Positions 36,859-45,811 of a stretch of 64,000 nt of DNA are shown here, piece after piece (position 1 is the first letter of the stretch; every line of letters starts with the position of its first letter). The notes beneath the pieces are model-generated. The model did no database searches, was not told the origin of the DNA, and saw only the letters and a program-made list of their open reading frames with translations. The translations under genes and the position numbers were made by a program. Source of the DNA: Scatosoma sp900555925 (GTDB lineage Bacteria > Bacillota > Clostridia > Christensenellales > Borkfalkiaceae); assembly GCA_959603585.1 (NCBI GenBank), contig CAUGYD010000010.1, positions 1 to 64,000 of the forward strand, read 5' to 3'.

Positions 36859-37687
36859 GGATATACCCTCCGATCGCGTCCTTTACCTCTTGCAAATCTT
36901 CCCGATAGGTAATGCCGTACCACTTATCCGTATTTTTGAATACCCTCACGCTCGCCCGTCCCGTATCTACCGCTTTGGAAATGACGCTGGGAATAAAAAA
37001 TTCGTCTTTTGCGAGATTTGCCGTCGAAAGGAATTTTTTATATTCCTCTTTCAAAATATCGAAAATGTCCGTCGTCAGCCCCCAAAGATTCATGGATACG
37101 GGAGTATCGCCGGGAAGGACTACTTTCTTTCCGCCCAGTTCGCAGCTCCCGTCGGGTGCGATCTTCGTGACCTCCGTCACTTTTTTGAGATAGTCGTTTT
37201 CCGTCTCACACACGCCGCGGGAAACCGTACCGTTTTTGCTGAGCGTATTTTCGAGAAGATACGCCGTCATCGCGTATTCCCCCGCCCGTGCGGACGCAAG
37301 GTGCCTCCGGATTTCGAAAAATGCGTTATGCCCGTAATAATCGTCCGCATTGATGATCGCAAACGGTTCCTTTACAGTATCCGCACAGCATAAAATCGCG
37401 TGGGCGGTGCCGAAGGGCTTGGTCCGACCTTCGGGCAAATCCTTCATATCCTGCAAAACATATTCGACGTCTATCGTCTTTGCAATGCGATTTCCGACGA
37501 GATTTTTGAAATCCGCCTCCATATCCGCGCGAACGATAAACACCGCCTTTTCAAATCCCGCCGCCTTCGCGTCGTGAACGGAAAAGTCAAGTATCCCTTT
37601 TCCGTCTGCCGTTATCGGTTCCGCTTGCTTCAAGCCTCCGAAACGACTGCCCATTCCGGCCGCCATAACCACCAACGTCGTCTTCAT
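36833..37687 (-). CDS. Sugar-1-phosphate nucleotidyltransferase
   Basis: 284 residues. The N-terminal signature VVMAAGMGSRFGGLKQ binds NTP, GTAHAILCC contacts the base, INADDYYG holds the metal-binding Asp, and WGLTTDIFDIL is the sugar-site helix. It is the UTP-type nucleotidyltransferase found next to NahK in hexosamine salvage clusters, so it probably makes UDP-HexNAc from HexNAc-1-phosphate. The C-terminal part WYGITYREDLQEVKDAI is typical of this subgroup. First gene of the pair. Confidence 0.82.
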   Translation of the reverse strand: MKTTLVVMAAGMGSRFGGLKQAEPITADGKGILDFSVHDAKAAGFEKAVFIVRADMEADFKNLVGNRIAKTIDVEYVLQDMKDLPEGRTKPFGTAHAILCCADTVKEPFAIINADDYYGHNAFFEIRRHLASARAGEYAMTAYLLENTLSKNGTVSRGVCETENDYLKKVTEVTKIAPDGSCELGGKKVVLPGDTPVSMNLWGLTTDIFDILKEEYKKFLSTANLAKDEFFIPSVISKAVDTGRASVRVFKNTDKWYGITYREDLQEVKDAIGGYIHDGMYKDL

Positions 37688-37812
37688 AAATTTATCACCT
37701 CGTATTGACTTTTCCCTTTCGGTCTGTTATAATTATACTATATCGAATACTGTAAATCTATACATTTTTTTATCACATATCTATAAAATCCGATAATTTT
37801 TTGAGGCAAATT

Positions 37813-38670
37813 ATGGAAAGTCCCGCTTATCGCGAATGTCCCGTTAAAAATGTACTCGCTCTGGAATCTCTATTCACTTTTTCAAAAAGAAAATTTCCCC
37901 ACAATTACGCTTTCAAAGGAGAAAGCCACGATTTTACCGAGGTAGTCTGCGTCACCGACGGCAAAGTCGGCATTACCGCCGAAAAAAACGTCTATATCCT
38001 CTCCGCCGGACAAATGATCATACACCTTCCCGGCGAATTTCACGCAATTTGGTCCGACTGCGGCACAGAACCGGAAATCGTGATTTTTTCTTTCCGTTCA
38101 AACGCTTTTCCCGAAATCTCCCGGCGAGTATTTGCACTCTCCCCCGATAACGTATCGGAGATAAAATCCGTTTTTCGAGCCGCACAAAAGGCCTTTCAGC
38201 TCGAAAATACCGACGTCAGAAAAATTCGGGAAGGTGCAGAGGCTGACGCCTCTGCCGTCATCAAACGATTGGAGCTCTTCCTTTTATCCGCCCTATCCTC
38301 CGACAATGCTGCCGCTTCTGAATACAAGGGACGAAGCGCAGAAAATTATTTTCGTATCCTTTCCGTTATGGAAGAGCGGATTTCTGACGCGCTCGATGCG
38401 GCTACCCTCGCAAAACTATGCAATATGAGTATTCCCGCACTCGAAAAAACCGTATTCCGATACTCCGGCTGCGGAGCAATGACGTATTATAACGTCCTGC
38501 GCATGCAAAAGGCTGCCGAGCTCCTTTCAGCGGGTGCAAGCGTAAAAGAAACCGCGTTGTCGCTCGGTTTTTCCAATCAGAATTATTTCAGCGCCAGTTT
38601 CAAAAAATGGTCGGGTTCCGCACCGTCGCAATATGCGGGACGAACATTTCAACATGCCGAACGCATGTAA
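37813..38670 (+). CDS. AraC-family regulator with cupin domain
   Basis: 285 residues from ATG 37813 (TGAGG 6 bases upstream; an upstream in-frame TTG has no site). The N-terminal part is a cupin (HDFTEVVCVTDGKVGI, LSAGQMIIHLPGEFHAIW). The C-terminal 100 residues carry two AraC helix-turn-helix motifs (DAATLAKLCNMSIPALEKTV, SVKETALSLGFSNQNYFSASF). It is divergent from the HexNAc pair, with about 125 bases between, and is its likely regulator. Confidence 0.85.
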   Translation: MESPAYRECPVKNVLALESLFTFSKRKFPHNYAFKGESHDFTEVVCVTDGKVGITAEKNVYILSAGQMIIHLPGEFHAIWSDCGTEPEIVIFSFRSNAFPEISRRVFALSPDNVSEIKSVFRAAQKAFQLENTDVRKIREGAEADASAVIKRLELFLLSALSSDNAAASEYKGRSAENYFRILSVMEERISDALDAATLAKLCNMSIPALEKTVFRYSGCGAMTYYNVLRMQKAAELLSAGASVKETALSLGFSNQNYFSASFKKWSGSAPSQYAGRTFQHAERM

Positions 38671-38727
38671 GGCGTCCGATATGACTCATATTCTGCAATG
38701 TTTGTATTTCCATACTTTTCCATATAA

Positions 38728-38765
38728 AAATCGCCCCGCCGCTAACGAACGCGGCAGGGCGATTT
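38728..38765 (-). terminator. Terminator of the leftward housekeeping cluster
   Basis: Stem AAATCGCCCCGCCGC / GCGGCAGGGCGATTT with one bulge and a loop of about 8 bases. On the minus strand T5 follows. It can also stop the rightward AraC gene. Confidence 0.8.
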
Positions 38766-38773
38766 CCCGATTT

Positions 38774-39841
38774 TTATATCCGTATGCGTTCCAATAAAAT
38801 TTTCTCAAAACGTCTGAGCCCTTCGCAGGGTTCTTCCGAAAGGAGACGCTCCGCCCGTTCCTTCAAAATTTTTGCCTTTTCGCCATCTCCGCAAAACGCG
38901 GCATACGCGGCCAAAATTCTGGACGCCGAAGGCGTCTCTTCCCGCAAATAACGCTCGGCAAGTTTTCCGCTTTCTTCCGCCCGTGCCTTATCCCCGACGA
39001 GACTGTGCATATATACGAGCTCCGCCGCCGTCTGAGAAAACTCTTCCTCCGAAAGGTACGAAGAGGCGGAAGCCAAACGGTTGAGACTGTCCGCCGCCCG
39101 CTCCGTCTCTCCCTTCTCGATATGATACCGATAGCACAAATCAAGCATCACCGCATACATGGGCTCGTCCTCGGCAAGCTGAGGAAAATCGTAATACAGT
39201 CCCCGTTCGATTTCAGAAAAGCTCTTGCCTTCATACAGTTTCCCATAGATTTCCATGGCACAGAGCATCGCTTTTTCTGCGGGCAATTCTCTTTTTATAC
39301 CGCAAAAAATCAGCATATCCGTCTTTCCGCCCGAATAGGCAAAAGGTACGGCATTGAGCAGAAACAGATAGGCGGCATAGGGAAATCCGCCCCAAAAAAA
39401 ACAAGCTATATTTTTCCCTTGCAAAAGCAGGGCGAACAGCAAGAGAATAAAGGCGTAAATTCCACCGAAAACAAGGCCGCCGATCGTATAAAGCTCCGCG
39501 CGCTTTTTCATATTCCCGCTCCGAAGAGGAATCGCCTGCGTCTGGTCGGTCCGAAAGGGCGACGCAAGCGAAAAGCGGAGTTTCCCCTCCCTTTCCAAAA
39601 AGCGGAAAAAAGAAAATTTCGTAATTTTTATCTTCATTCCCTGAGATCTGGCAAAGAGAATATGCCCGCATTCATGGAGCGTCGGCGCTAAAATACAGGC
39701 AGCTAAAAATCCGCATATCGTCCATACGAGTGCGGAAAGGCCGCTCTGCCGCCATGCATAGAAAAACGCGACAAAAATTTCCCCCGCGGCCATAAGTATT
39801 AAAAGAAACCACGAATAAACAGAGGCAAAAATTCGTTTCAT
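38774..39841 (-). CDS. M50 family membrane zinc protease (site-2 protease-like)
   Basis: 355 residues. The membrane helices are interrupted by HECGH (56-60, the HExxH zinc site) in ILAPTLHECGHILFARSQG. A further pair of helices surrounds GGLVFGGIYAFILLL, and the sequence NAVPFAYSGGKTD stands where the second zinc motif NxxPxxxxDG is expected, with D at the end. The C-terminal 150 residues are helical and TPR-like (DLCYRYHIEKGETERAADSL). It is the last gene of a string with Ppx, DivIC and YabQP. The substrate is unknown; SpoIVFB-like roles are possible. Confidence 0.75.
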   Translation of the reverse strand: MKRIFASVYSWFLLILMAAGEIFVAFFYAWRQSGLSALVWTICGFLAACILAPTLHECGHILFARSQGMKIKITKFSFFRFLEREGKLRFSLASPFRTDQTQAIPLRSGNMKKRAELYTIGGLVFGGIYAFILLLFALLLQGKNIACFFWGGFPYAAYLFLLNAVPFAYSGGKTDMLIFCGIKRELPAEKAMLCAMEIYGKLYEGKSFSEIERGLYYDFPQLAEDEPMYAVMLDLCYRYHIEKGETERAADSLNRLASASSYLSEEEFSQTAAELVYMHSLVGDKARAEESGKLAERYLREETPSASRILAAYAAFCGDGEKAKILKERAERLLSEEPCEGLRRFEKILLERIRI

Positions 39842-39854
39842 AATTCCTCCGCCT

Positions 39855-40718
39855 TTACATCAGGCCGCGTTTTTTCGCATATCCTTCCAAATTGTCGCTG
39901 TCGCTGACAATAATTTCGGGAAAGTTCAGCTTGTCCATAATCACTGAAAACAGGACGGCTCCGCCGCCCAAAACATCCGCCCGTTTCGGCTGCACGCCCG
40001 GAAGGCGCGCGATTTCCGCCGCCGTCATTCCCGTCAGTCTGTCCGCGAGCGCCCGCATCTGTTCGCGGCCGATAACCGTACCCGTAATTTTTGACGGGGT
40101 GTAGTCCCGCATATCGAGCATAAGCGCCGCGAGCGTCGTGGCAGTCCCGCCGATGGCGTACATAGAAGTCCCATTGGGAACTTTTCCGTATTCCTTTACC
40201 GCGTCCTCCGCGGCGGCTTTCAATCGGTCTTTTTCCGCACCGCACAGATCTTTTAAGCGAACGACGCCGATGTTGACGCTCTTTTTATAAATTATCGTGC
40301 CGCCCGCGCGAATAATGATTTCCGTACTCGCGCCGCCCACATCGATAATGCCGCCATCCTTTTCGCCGAGGGCGCCCAAAATCCCGATTTCCGCTTCCTC
40401 TTCGCCCGAAATAATTTCCACGTCCAATTCGCAAAGCTCTTTGACGCGGTCGATAAAGGCCGAGCCGTTTTCAGCCGAACGAACTGCCGCAGTAGCGAAA
40501 GCATAGACGTCCACGGCCCCCTCTCTCTTCGCGCGCGAAAAGAAGTCAGCCACAGCCGAAGCAGTCCGAGAAATCGCTTCGTCTTTCAAGAAGGGAGATG
40601 AAGCAATACCCTCTCCTAAACGGGTAGTATTGAGTGTCTTATATAAAACTTTTCCGTCCGCCATCATCATGAGGCGAACGGAATTGGAACCGATATCGAT
40701 TACGGCTGTCTTATTCAT
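39855..40718 (-). CDS. Ppx/GppA family phosphatase
   Basis: 287 residues, the actin-like ATPase fold of exopolyphosphatase/pppGpp phosphatase. The phosphate motifs AVIDIGSNSVRLMM and GIIDVGGASTEII, plus AIGGTATTLAAL, are all present. It is shorter than E. coli Ppx (no C-terminal HD part), as is normal in Bacillota. It is encoded directly after divIC with a one-base overlap. Confidence 0.9.
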   Translation of the reverse strand: MNKTAVIDIGSNSVRLMMMADGKVLYKTLNTTRLGEGIASSPFLKDEAISRTASAVADFFSRAKREGAVDVYAFATAAVRSAENGSAFIDRVKELCELDVEIISGEEEAEIGILGALGEKDGGIIDVGGASTEIIIRAGGTIIYKKSVNIGVVRLKDLCGAEKDRLKAAAEDAVKEYGKVPNGTSMYAIGGTATTLAALMLDMRDYTPSKITGTVIGREQMRALADRLTGMTAAEIARLPGVQPKRADVLGGGAVLFSVIMDKLNFPEIIVSDSDNLEGYAKKRGLM

Positions 40719-40990
40719 TAATTTCCTACCTTATCGTCCTTGTTAATCCACCCGTATTTATGGGCTTCCTGTTCCAAATAGTAATCGCTGAGATAATATT
40801 CAAGATCGCTCTTGCTGTTATCCCGCTGTTCTTCGAGCCGAGATATTTCAGCTTCGCTGTCTGCAATCTTATTATTCAGCACGACAATCTTTATAACTTG
40901 GTACAAAATCACGGCGAGCAGGCAGACGACGACTAACGTCCCCGCTACCGCAGCGGCGGTAACTACTCGTTTTAATTTTTCCTGTGTCAT
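40718..40990 (-). CDS. divIC: DivIC/FtsB septum formation initiator
   Basis: 90 residues: a single membrane helix (AGTLVVVCLLAVILYQVIKIVV) followed by a coiled coil (NNKIADSEAEISRLEEQRDN) and the DivIC/FtsL-like end YYLEQEAHKYGWINKDD. It forms part of the divisome with FtsL and DivIB. Its place next to yabQ matches the order in Bacillus and Clostridia. Confidence 0.88.
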   Translation of the reverse strand: MTQEKLKRVVTAAAVAGTLVVVCLLAVILYQVIKIVVLNNKIADSEAEISRLEEQRDNSKSDLEYYLSDYYLEQEAHKYGWINKDDKVGN

Positions 40991-41352
40991 ATTGAATGCA
41001 CCTCTTTTTTCTTTGAGTTTTTCGTGCTTTTTCGTCTTTTTAGTACCTTTCTGGCTTTATTATAGCACAGTTTCCACAAAAAAGCAACTATTAAATGGAT
41101 ACTTTTCAAATATAATATCAATCCCAAAGCGTTTCCGAGATACATATATACCCGAAAATTCGGAAACGCAAACAGCACGGAAGCAAAAATACTCATGCCC
41201 GCAAACACTAAAAAAAACGCAACGTCGAACGCTATCGAGAAGGCCGAAGGAAAAAGTTTTCTCAAAATATAGAAAACTTCATAGACGACGCCGCTCGCCA
41301 CGCCCGTGAGAACGCAGACGAGAAAAACAAAGATTTGATTCGCCGCGTCCAT
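40987..41352 (-). CDS. yabQ: YabQ spore cortex membrane protein
   Basis: 121 residues, four predicted membrane helices (FVFLVCVLTGVASGVVYEVF, AFDVAFFLVFAGMSIFASVL and others) and a basic tail. It matches the size and layout of YabQ, needed for spore cortex formation. It overlaps divIC by 4 bases and follows yabP, the normal synteny. Confidence 0.85.
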   Translation of the reverse strand: MDAANQIFVFLVCVLTGVASGVVYEVFYILRKLFPSAFSIAFDVAFFLVFAGMSIFASVLFAFPNFRVYMYLGNALGLILYLKSIHLIVAFLWKLCYNKARKVLKRRKSTKNSKKKEVHSI

Positions 41353-41364
41353 TCTCCGCCCCCG

Positions 41365-41619
41365 TCATTTGAACAGCTTCGCGCGGAGGTTCTTCCCGCC
41401 GTAACGAACGCCGGAAACATTGCCCGTCGCAGTAAATGTCCCGCTCGTCTTGGAAAAGCCCGTAATCTTTAACCCCGAACCGGTCACATATAGTTTCGTA
41501 TTATTCCCCAAAAGACAAAGGACAATTTGACTTTCCGAAAAGGCTGCAACGCTCTCTATACCCGTGACCGTAATACTTTTCTGTTGTTCGATTGTCAATG
41601 AATGTAAAATTTCCTGCAT
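41365..41619 (-). CDS. yabP: YabP sporulation protein
   Basis: 84 residues: HSLTIEQQKSITVTGIESVAAFSESQI, then TKLYVTGSGLKITGFS, typical of the YabP/YqfC family recruited to the forespore surface. The start codon lies in the stem of an inverted repeat; see 41611-41638. It is the promoter-proximal gene of the yabP-yabQ-divIC-ppx string. Confidence 0.88.
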   Translation of the reverse strand: MQEILHSLTIEQQKSITVTGIESVAAFSESQIVLCLLGNNTKLYVTGSGLKITGFSKTSGTFTATGNVSGVRYGGKNLRAKLFK

Positions 41620-41638
41620 ACCTTATGATATGCAGGAA
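41611..41638 (-). promoter_or_regulatory. Inverted repeat that includes the yabP start codon
   Basis: TTCCTGCATA and TATGCAGGAA form a perfect 10-bp stem with an 8-base loop. On the mRNA the ribosome site AAGG is in the loop and the ATG is in the 3' arm, so folding would hide the start codon. It may also act as a terminator for typA; the following bases are ATTTTAC. Confidence 0.5.
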
Positions 41639-41667
41639 ACTTCTTTCTTTATACCCCTTTTGATTTT

Positions 41668-43497
41668 TTATTTGAGATTCTTTTCGCGGAATCTCGCTTT
41701 TGCGCGAAGCTCGCTGTCCAAAATCCGCTTGCGGATACGCAGCGATTTCGGGGTCACCTCCAAAAGCTCGTCATCGGCAATAAATTCGAGACATTCTTCG
41801 AGGCTCATTCTGCTGACGGGAATCAGCGTGAGCGCGTCGTCGCTCGACGACGAACGAGTATTGGTGAGGTGCTTGGTCTTACACACATTGATATTGATAT
41901 CGTCCGCCAAATTGGTATATCCCACGACCATACCTTCATACACGGGCGTACCCGGCGTAATGAAAAGCGTCCCGCGCCCCTGCGCGTTGAACAGCCCGTA
42001 GGTTACCGCCTCGCCCGTCTCAAAGGCTACCAAGGAGCCAGTATTTCGACGCTGCATATCGCCTTTATACGGCTCGTATTCAAAGAAAATGGAGTTCATG
42101 ATTCCCTGCCCCTTGGTATCCGTGAGAAATTCGCTCTTATAGCCGAAAAGCCCGCGGGAGGGAACAGTAAATTCGAGGCGCATGCGGCTGCCGACCGCGC
42201 TCATGTGCACGAGCGTACCCTTGCGGTTGCCCATTCCCGAAAATACCGGTCCCGTCATATCTTCGGGTACGTCTACGACGAGGCGCTCGATCGGCTCGTA
42301 CAGCTCGCCGTCGATTTCCTTATAAAGGACTTTGGGCGTGGAGACTTGAAACTCGTATCCCTCGCGGCGCATCGTCTCGATAAGAATAGAAAGATGCATT
42401 TCACCGCGCCCGCAGACGCGGAAGGAATCAGCGGTATCCGTATCGTTTACGCGCAGGGAAACGTCGCGGAGCAATTCCTTATACAGGCGTTCGCGGAGTT
42501 GACGGGTCGTGACAAACTTGCCTTCCTTGCCCGCAAACGGACTGTCGTTGACGGAAAAAGTCATCTCCACGGTGGGTTCCTCTATCTTGACGAACTGCAC
42601 CGGTTCTACCTTGGTCGGTTCGCATACCGTATCCCCGATATTCAGCCCGTCGATTCCCGAAAACACCACGATATCCCCCGCTTTCGCCGTCGGGACGGAA
42701 ACTCGTTCCAATCCCTCGATTTGATAGAGATTGGCGATTTTACAATTCGTGCGCACTTTATTGTCGTTATAATTGCAAATACTTACGGGCTCGTTGGCTC
42801 GGACGGTACCGCGCTCGATACGGCCGATTCCGATACGGCCGACAAATTCGTTATAATCGATACAGGAAACCAACAGCTGCGCGGGGCCTTCCGTATCCAT
42901 TTCCATAGGCGGAATATGGGAAAGTATTGTATCAAAAAGCGGATTGAGGTTATCCTCCTGTTTATCGGGCGTGAGGGAGGATGTCCCCGAACGTCCGCAG
43001 CAGTATACGATGGGACTTTCCAACTGTTCGTCCGTGGCGTCCAAATCCATCATCAACTCTAAAACTTCGTCCACGACCTCGGAAATCCGTGCGTCGGGGC
43101 GGTCTACCTTATTGATGACGATAATGAGTTTGAGTTGGAGTTCCAGCGCTTTCTGCATGACAAAGCGCGTCTGCGGAAGCGGCCCTTCCGCCGCGTCCAC
43201 GAGTATCAGAGCTCCGTTCACCATTTTGAGAACGCGCTCCACTTCGCCCGAAAAGTCGGCGTGGCCCGGCGTATCTACTATATTTATCTTCACGCCTTTA
43301 TAATGCGCAGAAGTGTTCTTCGCTAAAATAGTGATTCCGCGTTCCCGTTCGAGATCGTTGGAGTCCATGACCCGATCCTGCACCTGTTCGTTGGCGCGGA
43401 ACATTCCGCCCTGCATCAGCATCTGATTGACCAACGTCGTCTTGCCGTGGTCGACGTGGGCGATGATTGCGATATTCCTCAAATCGTCTCTAATCAT
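41668..43497 (-). CDS. typA: TypA/BipA ribosome-associated GTPase
   Basis: 609 residues, full length. G1 AHVDHGKTT, G3 DTPGH and G4 NKVD are present, with the RGITI switch. The C-terminal part carries the TypA-specific MGNRKGTLVHM and GLFGYKSEF segments. It is a translational GTPase binding the 70S ribosome at the EF-G site and is implicated in ribosome assembly and stress. It stands alone on its transcript or drives yabP downstream. Confidence 0.97.
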   Translation of the reverse strand: MIRDDLRNIAIIAHVDHGKTTLVNQMLMQGGMFRANEQVQDRVMDSNDLERERGITILAKNTSAHYKGVKINIVDTPGHADFSGEVERVLKMVNGALILVDAAEGPLPQTRFVMQKALELQLKLIIVINKVDRPDARISEVVDEVLELMMDLDATDEQLESPIVYCCGRSGTSSLTPDKQEDNLNPLFDTILSHIPPMEMDTEGPAQLLVSCIDYNEFVGRIGIGRIERGTVRANEPVSICNYNDNKVRTNCKIANLYQIEGLERVSVPTAKAGDIVVFSGIDGLNIGDTVCEPTKVEPVQFVKIEEPTVEMTFSVNDSPFAGKEGKFVTTRQLRERLYKELLRDVSLRVNDTDTADSFRVCGRGEMHLSILIETMRREGYEFQVSTPKVLYKEIDGELYEPIERLVVDVPEDMTGPVFSGMGNRKGTLVHMSAVGSRMRLEFTVPSRGLFGYKSEFLTDTKGQGIMNSIFFEYEPYKGDMQRRNTGSLVAFETGEAVTYGLFNAQGRGTLFITPGTPVYEGMVVGYTNLADDININVCKTKHLTNTRSSSSDDALTLIPVSRMSLEECLEFIADDELLEVTPKSLRIRKRILDSELRAKARFREKNLK

Positions 43498-43630
43498 ATG
43501 TCATTCCTTCTTTTTCAGTCTTTTTAACTTTACTATTTTAATACTTTTTTTCGGATATGACAACAAATTCTGCGGTCTATTCCGAAAAAACATAAAAATA
43601 TTTCCGCAAAAGTGATTTTGCGGAAACATC

Positions 43631-44131
43631 TCAAAGCTCGCATACTTCTGTATTCCTGTATTTCATAAAACGTATCGTATACCCGTTATCTTCTATTGGC
43701 TCACTCTCTTCGACGGCAACAAATTGCTTCTTTCGATCAAGATTCGGGAAGAATGTTTCTGCTCCTCCTTCCGCGTCCACCTTCGTCACGAGCACTTCCT
43801 CGCAATAAGGTAACAGAGCCTCATATACCGACGCTCCGCCGATGACATAAATATCCTCGGCTTTCCGTTTTTTCATTTCCGATTTCAAAGCGTCCAAATC
43901 GGACACAACGATACAGTCGTCCCTGCTCTGCCCTCGCGAAAGAACAATATTCGTACGATTTTTCAACGGCTTTCCGCCAGGAAACGAACGCAGGGTATTT
44001 CCGCCCATTACCACAGTCTTCCCGCTCGTCGTCTCGCGGAAAAATTTCATGTCCTTGGGCAGGGAAAACATCAGGGAATTGTTCCGACCGATTCCCCAAT
44101 TTCGGTCGGCATGTAAAATCGCGCGAATCAT
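43631..44131 (-). CDS. folA: Dihydrofolate reductase
   Basis: 166 residues. Substrate and NADPH motifs WGIGRNNSLMFSLPKDMKFF, TVVMGGNTLRSFP and IYVIGGASVYEAL are present. The acid that protonates the substrate at the FxLPxDMxxF site is Asp. It makes tetrahydrofolate and recycles the dihydrofolate made by ThyA. It overlaps thyA by 4 bases, the usual thyA-folA operon. Confidence 0.96.
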   Translation of the reverse strand: MIRAILHADRNWGIGRNNSLMFSLPKDMKFFRETTSGKTVVMGGNTLRSFPGGKPLKNRTNIVLSRGQSRDDCIVVSDLDALKSEMKKRKAEDIYVIGGASVYEALLPYCEEVLVTKVDAEGGAETFFPNLDRKKQFVAVEESEPIEDNGYTIRFMKYRNTEVCEL

Positions 44132-44958
44132 ATCGCCACCGGGATTTTCGTATCCAGCTTTTCAAACTCATAGTTTTCGAGCTTAAAGCTATCCACCGTA
44201 AAATCATAGAAATTTTTAATATCCGGATCCACAATGAGCTTGGGAGCGCGATGCTGCGGCTTTTCCAAAATCTCCTTGACGATCGGAATATGCCGGTCAT
44301 AAATATGCGCATCGGCGATGACATGTACGAGTTCACCGACCTTTAACCCCGAAACTTGCGCGAACATGATAAGTAAGACGGCATATTGTAACACATTCCA
44401 ATTATTTGCCGTCAGCATGTCGTTGGAACGCTGATTGAGAATCCCGTTGAGAGTATCTCCCGAAACATTAAACGTCATCGAGTAAGCGCAGGGATAGAGA
44501 TTCATTTCGTGAAGGTCTGCAAAATTATAGATATTGGTCATAATGCGGCGGCTGGAAGGATTGTTTTTCAGATCGTAAAGCACGCGATCCACTTGATCGA
44601 ACTCCCCCTCCTTATACTTCGCCTTCTGTGCAAGCTGATAGCCGTATGCCTTCCCGATAGAGCCGTTTTCATCCGCCCAGCTATCCCAGATATGAGAGTG
44701 CAGGTCATGGATATTATTGCTCTTTTTCTGCCATATCCACAATAATTCGTCAATACAGGATTTGAATGCGGTGCGACGAATGGTAAGAATGGGCAATTCT
44801 TCCCGAAGCTCGTAACGATTGACGATACCGAATTTCTTTACCGTATGTGCGGGAGTCCCGTCTTCCCATCTGGGACGGACATCCAATTCCGTATCCCAAA
44901 ATCCGTTTTCCATAATATCCGTCATATTCTCTATAAAAATCCGATCTGCTCTGCTCAT
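44128..44958 (-). CDS. thyA: Thymidylate synthase
   Basis: 276 residues. The catalytic cysteine is in YPCAYSMTFNVSG (LPPCH in most bacteria), followed by the folate and dUMP motif QRSNDMLTANNWNVLQYA. Folate-site segment AFKSCIDELLWIWQKKSN, HIWDSWADENGSIGKAYG and the C-terminal KIPVAI are also present. It makes dTMP from dUMP using methylene-tetrahydrofolate. GGAAGG precedes the ATG. Confidence 0.95.
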   Translation of the reverse strand: MSRADRIFIENMTDIMENGFWDTELDVRPRWEDGTPAHTVKKFGIVNRYELREELPILTIRRTAFKSCIDELLWIWQKKSNNIHDLHSHIWDSWADENGSIGKAYGYQLAQKAKYKEGEFDQVDRVLYDLKNNPSSRRIMTNIYNFADLHEMNLYPCAYSMTFNVSGDTLNGILNQRSNDMLTANNWNVLQYAVLLIMFAQVSGLKVGELVHVIADAHIYDRHIPIVKEILEKPQHRAPKLIVDPDIKNFYDFTVDSFKLENYEFEKLDTKIPVAI

Positions 44959-45137
44959 GTATTCCTTCCTTCGTTCGCATGATTATTCAAGATATCGCCC
45001 ATTTAACAAAAGCCATATTTTTTTTATTATAACACGTTTTTACCCTTTAAGTCAAGAAGTAGAGCGCCTCTGTCAAAAATCGATTGCCTCTGCGCGGAGA
45101 AATATTCCGTCCTGAAAAAATTTCGTTTTAAGTTCTA

Positions 45138-45470
45138 TTATTTACGGATAAAGGCTTCATCTTCATTTGAAATTTCTGTTTCTTCAGAAATGAATCTTTC
45201 TACCCGCATGTGAAGATCATATTTTTCCCGAAGAGCCAGAATCTTTTCCATCATGGGCGAAGCATGATGACTATCGAGAGCTTTCCGATCTTTCCAACGA
45301 TCAATTAAAAGGAGCGTTTCCGGATTTTTTACGGAAAGGAAATATTCGTATCCCTCATTTCCCGATTCTTCGAGAATCTCTTTCACAATTCCGCGCGAAA
45401 TCATCTCCTCCGCAAATTTCCGTGCGGCACCGTTCTTTCCCGTATAATAAATATTGACAATAATACTCAC
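45138..45470 (-). CDS. ABM-domain putative quinol monooxygenase
   Basis: 110 residues with GTG start 45470 (AGAGGG upstream). The dimeric alpha-beta barrel pattern is visible: FAEEMISRGIVKEILEESGN, YEYFLSVKNPETLLLIDRW and LDSHHASPMMEKILALREKY. Such proteins may use quinols or act on small oxidants; the exact substrate is unknown. Confidence 0.75.
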   Translation of the reverse strand: MSIIVNIYYTGKNGAARKFAEEMISRGIVKEILEESGNEGYEYFLSVKNPETLLLIDRWKDRKALDSHHASPMMEKILALREKYDLHMRVERFISEETEISNEDEAFIRK

Positions 45471-45499
45471 AATAGTGCCCTCTGACCTTAATTTCTACA

Positions 45500-45703
45500 T
45501 TAAAAATCGCTCTTTCCTAAAAGATAATCGCAAGAACAGTCAAAGGCATAAGAAAGCGCAAGAATCGAACTCGCCGTAGGTTCACACTCTTCTTTTTCCC
45601 AACGCACCACCATAGATTGACTACACCCGACTTTCTTCGCCAACTCATATTGCGTCATGCCGCAATCTCTTCTCAATTCTTTGATTCTCTGTGCAATAAT
45701 CAT
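45500..45703 (-). CDS. XRE-family repressor, small
   Basis: 67 residues from ATG 45703. IIAQRIKELRRDCGMTQYEL, AKKVGCSQSMVVRWEKEE and TASSILALSYAFDCS form one complete helix-turn-helix. No ribosome site precedes any start. A TATAAT on the minus strand (45710-45715) ends 6 bases before this ATG, so a leaderless mRNA is likely. Two palindromic sites in the divergent region are the probable operators. It is divergent from the DUF4234 protein. Confidence 0.8.
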   Translation of the reverse strand: MIIAQRIKELRRDCGMTQYELAKKVGCSQSMVVRWEKEECEPTASSILALSYAFDCSCDYLLGKSDF

Positions 45704-45722
45704 AAAAAAATTATAACAATTT

Positions 45723-45757
45723 ATGAGTATTCTCATTGACAATATGAGTATTCTCAT
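45723..45757. promoter_or_regulatory. Pair of identical operators for the XRE repressor
   Basis: ATGAGTATTCTCAT occurs at 45723-45736 and 45744-45757; each is an inverted repeat ATGAG-N4-CTCAT. The centres are 21 bases apart, two turns of the helix. One ends at the -35 box and the other fills the spacer of the rightward promoter. Confidence 0.8.
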
Positions 45758-45764
45758 ATATAAT
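45736..45764 (+). promoter_or_regulatory. Promoter of the DUF4234 gene
   Basis: TTGACA (45736-45741), 17-base spacer, TATAAT (45759-45764): a perfect sigma-A promoter overlapped by the two operators. Confidence 0.85.
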
Positions 45765-45811
45765 ATACATGAGGAAAGAATATTCGAGAAGAAAAATCAA
45801 GGAGATAAAAG

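Noticed and set aside
41869..43062. Plus-strand open frame of 397 codons
   Set aside because: Antisense shadow of typA, whose own frame has all GTPase motifs.
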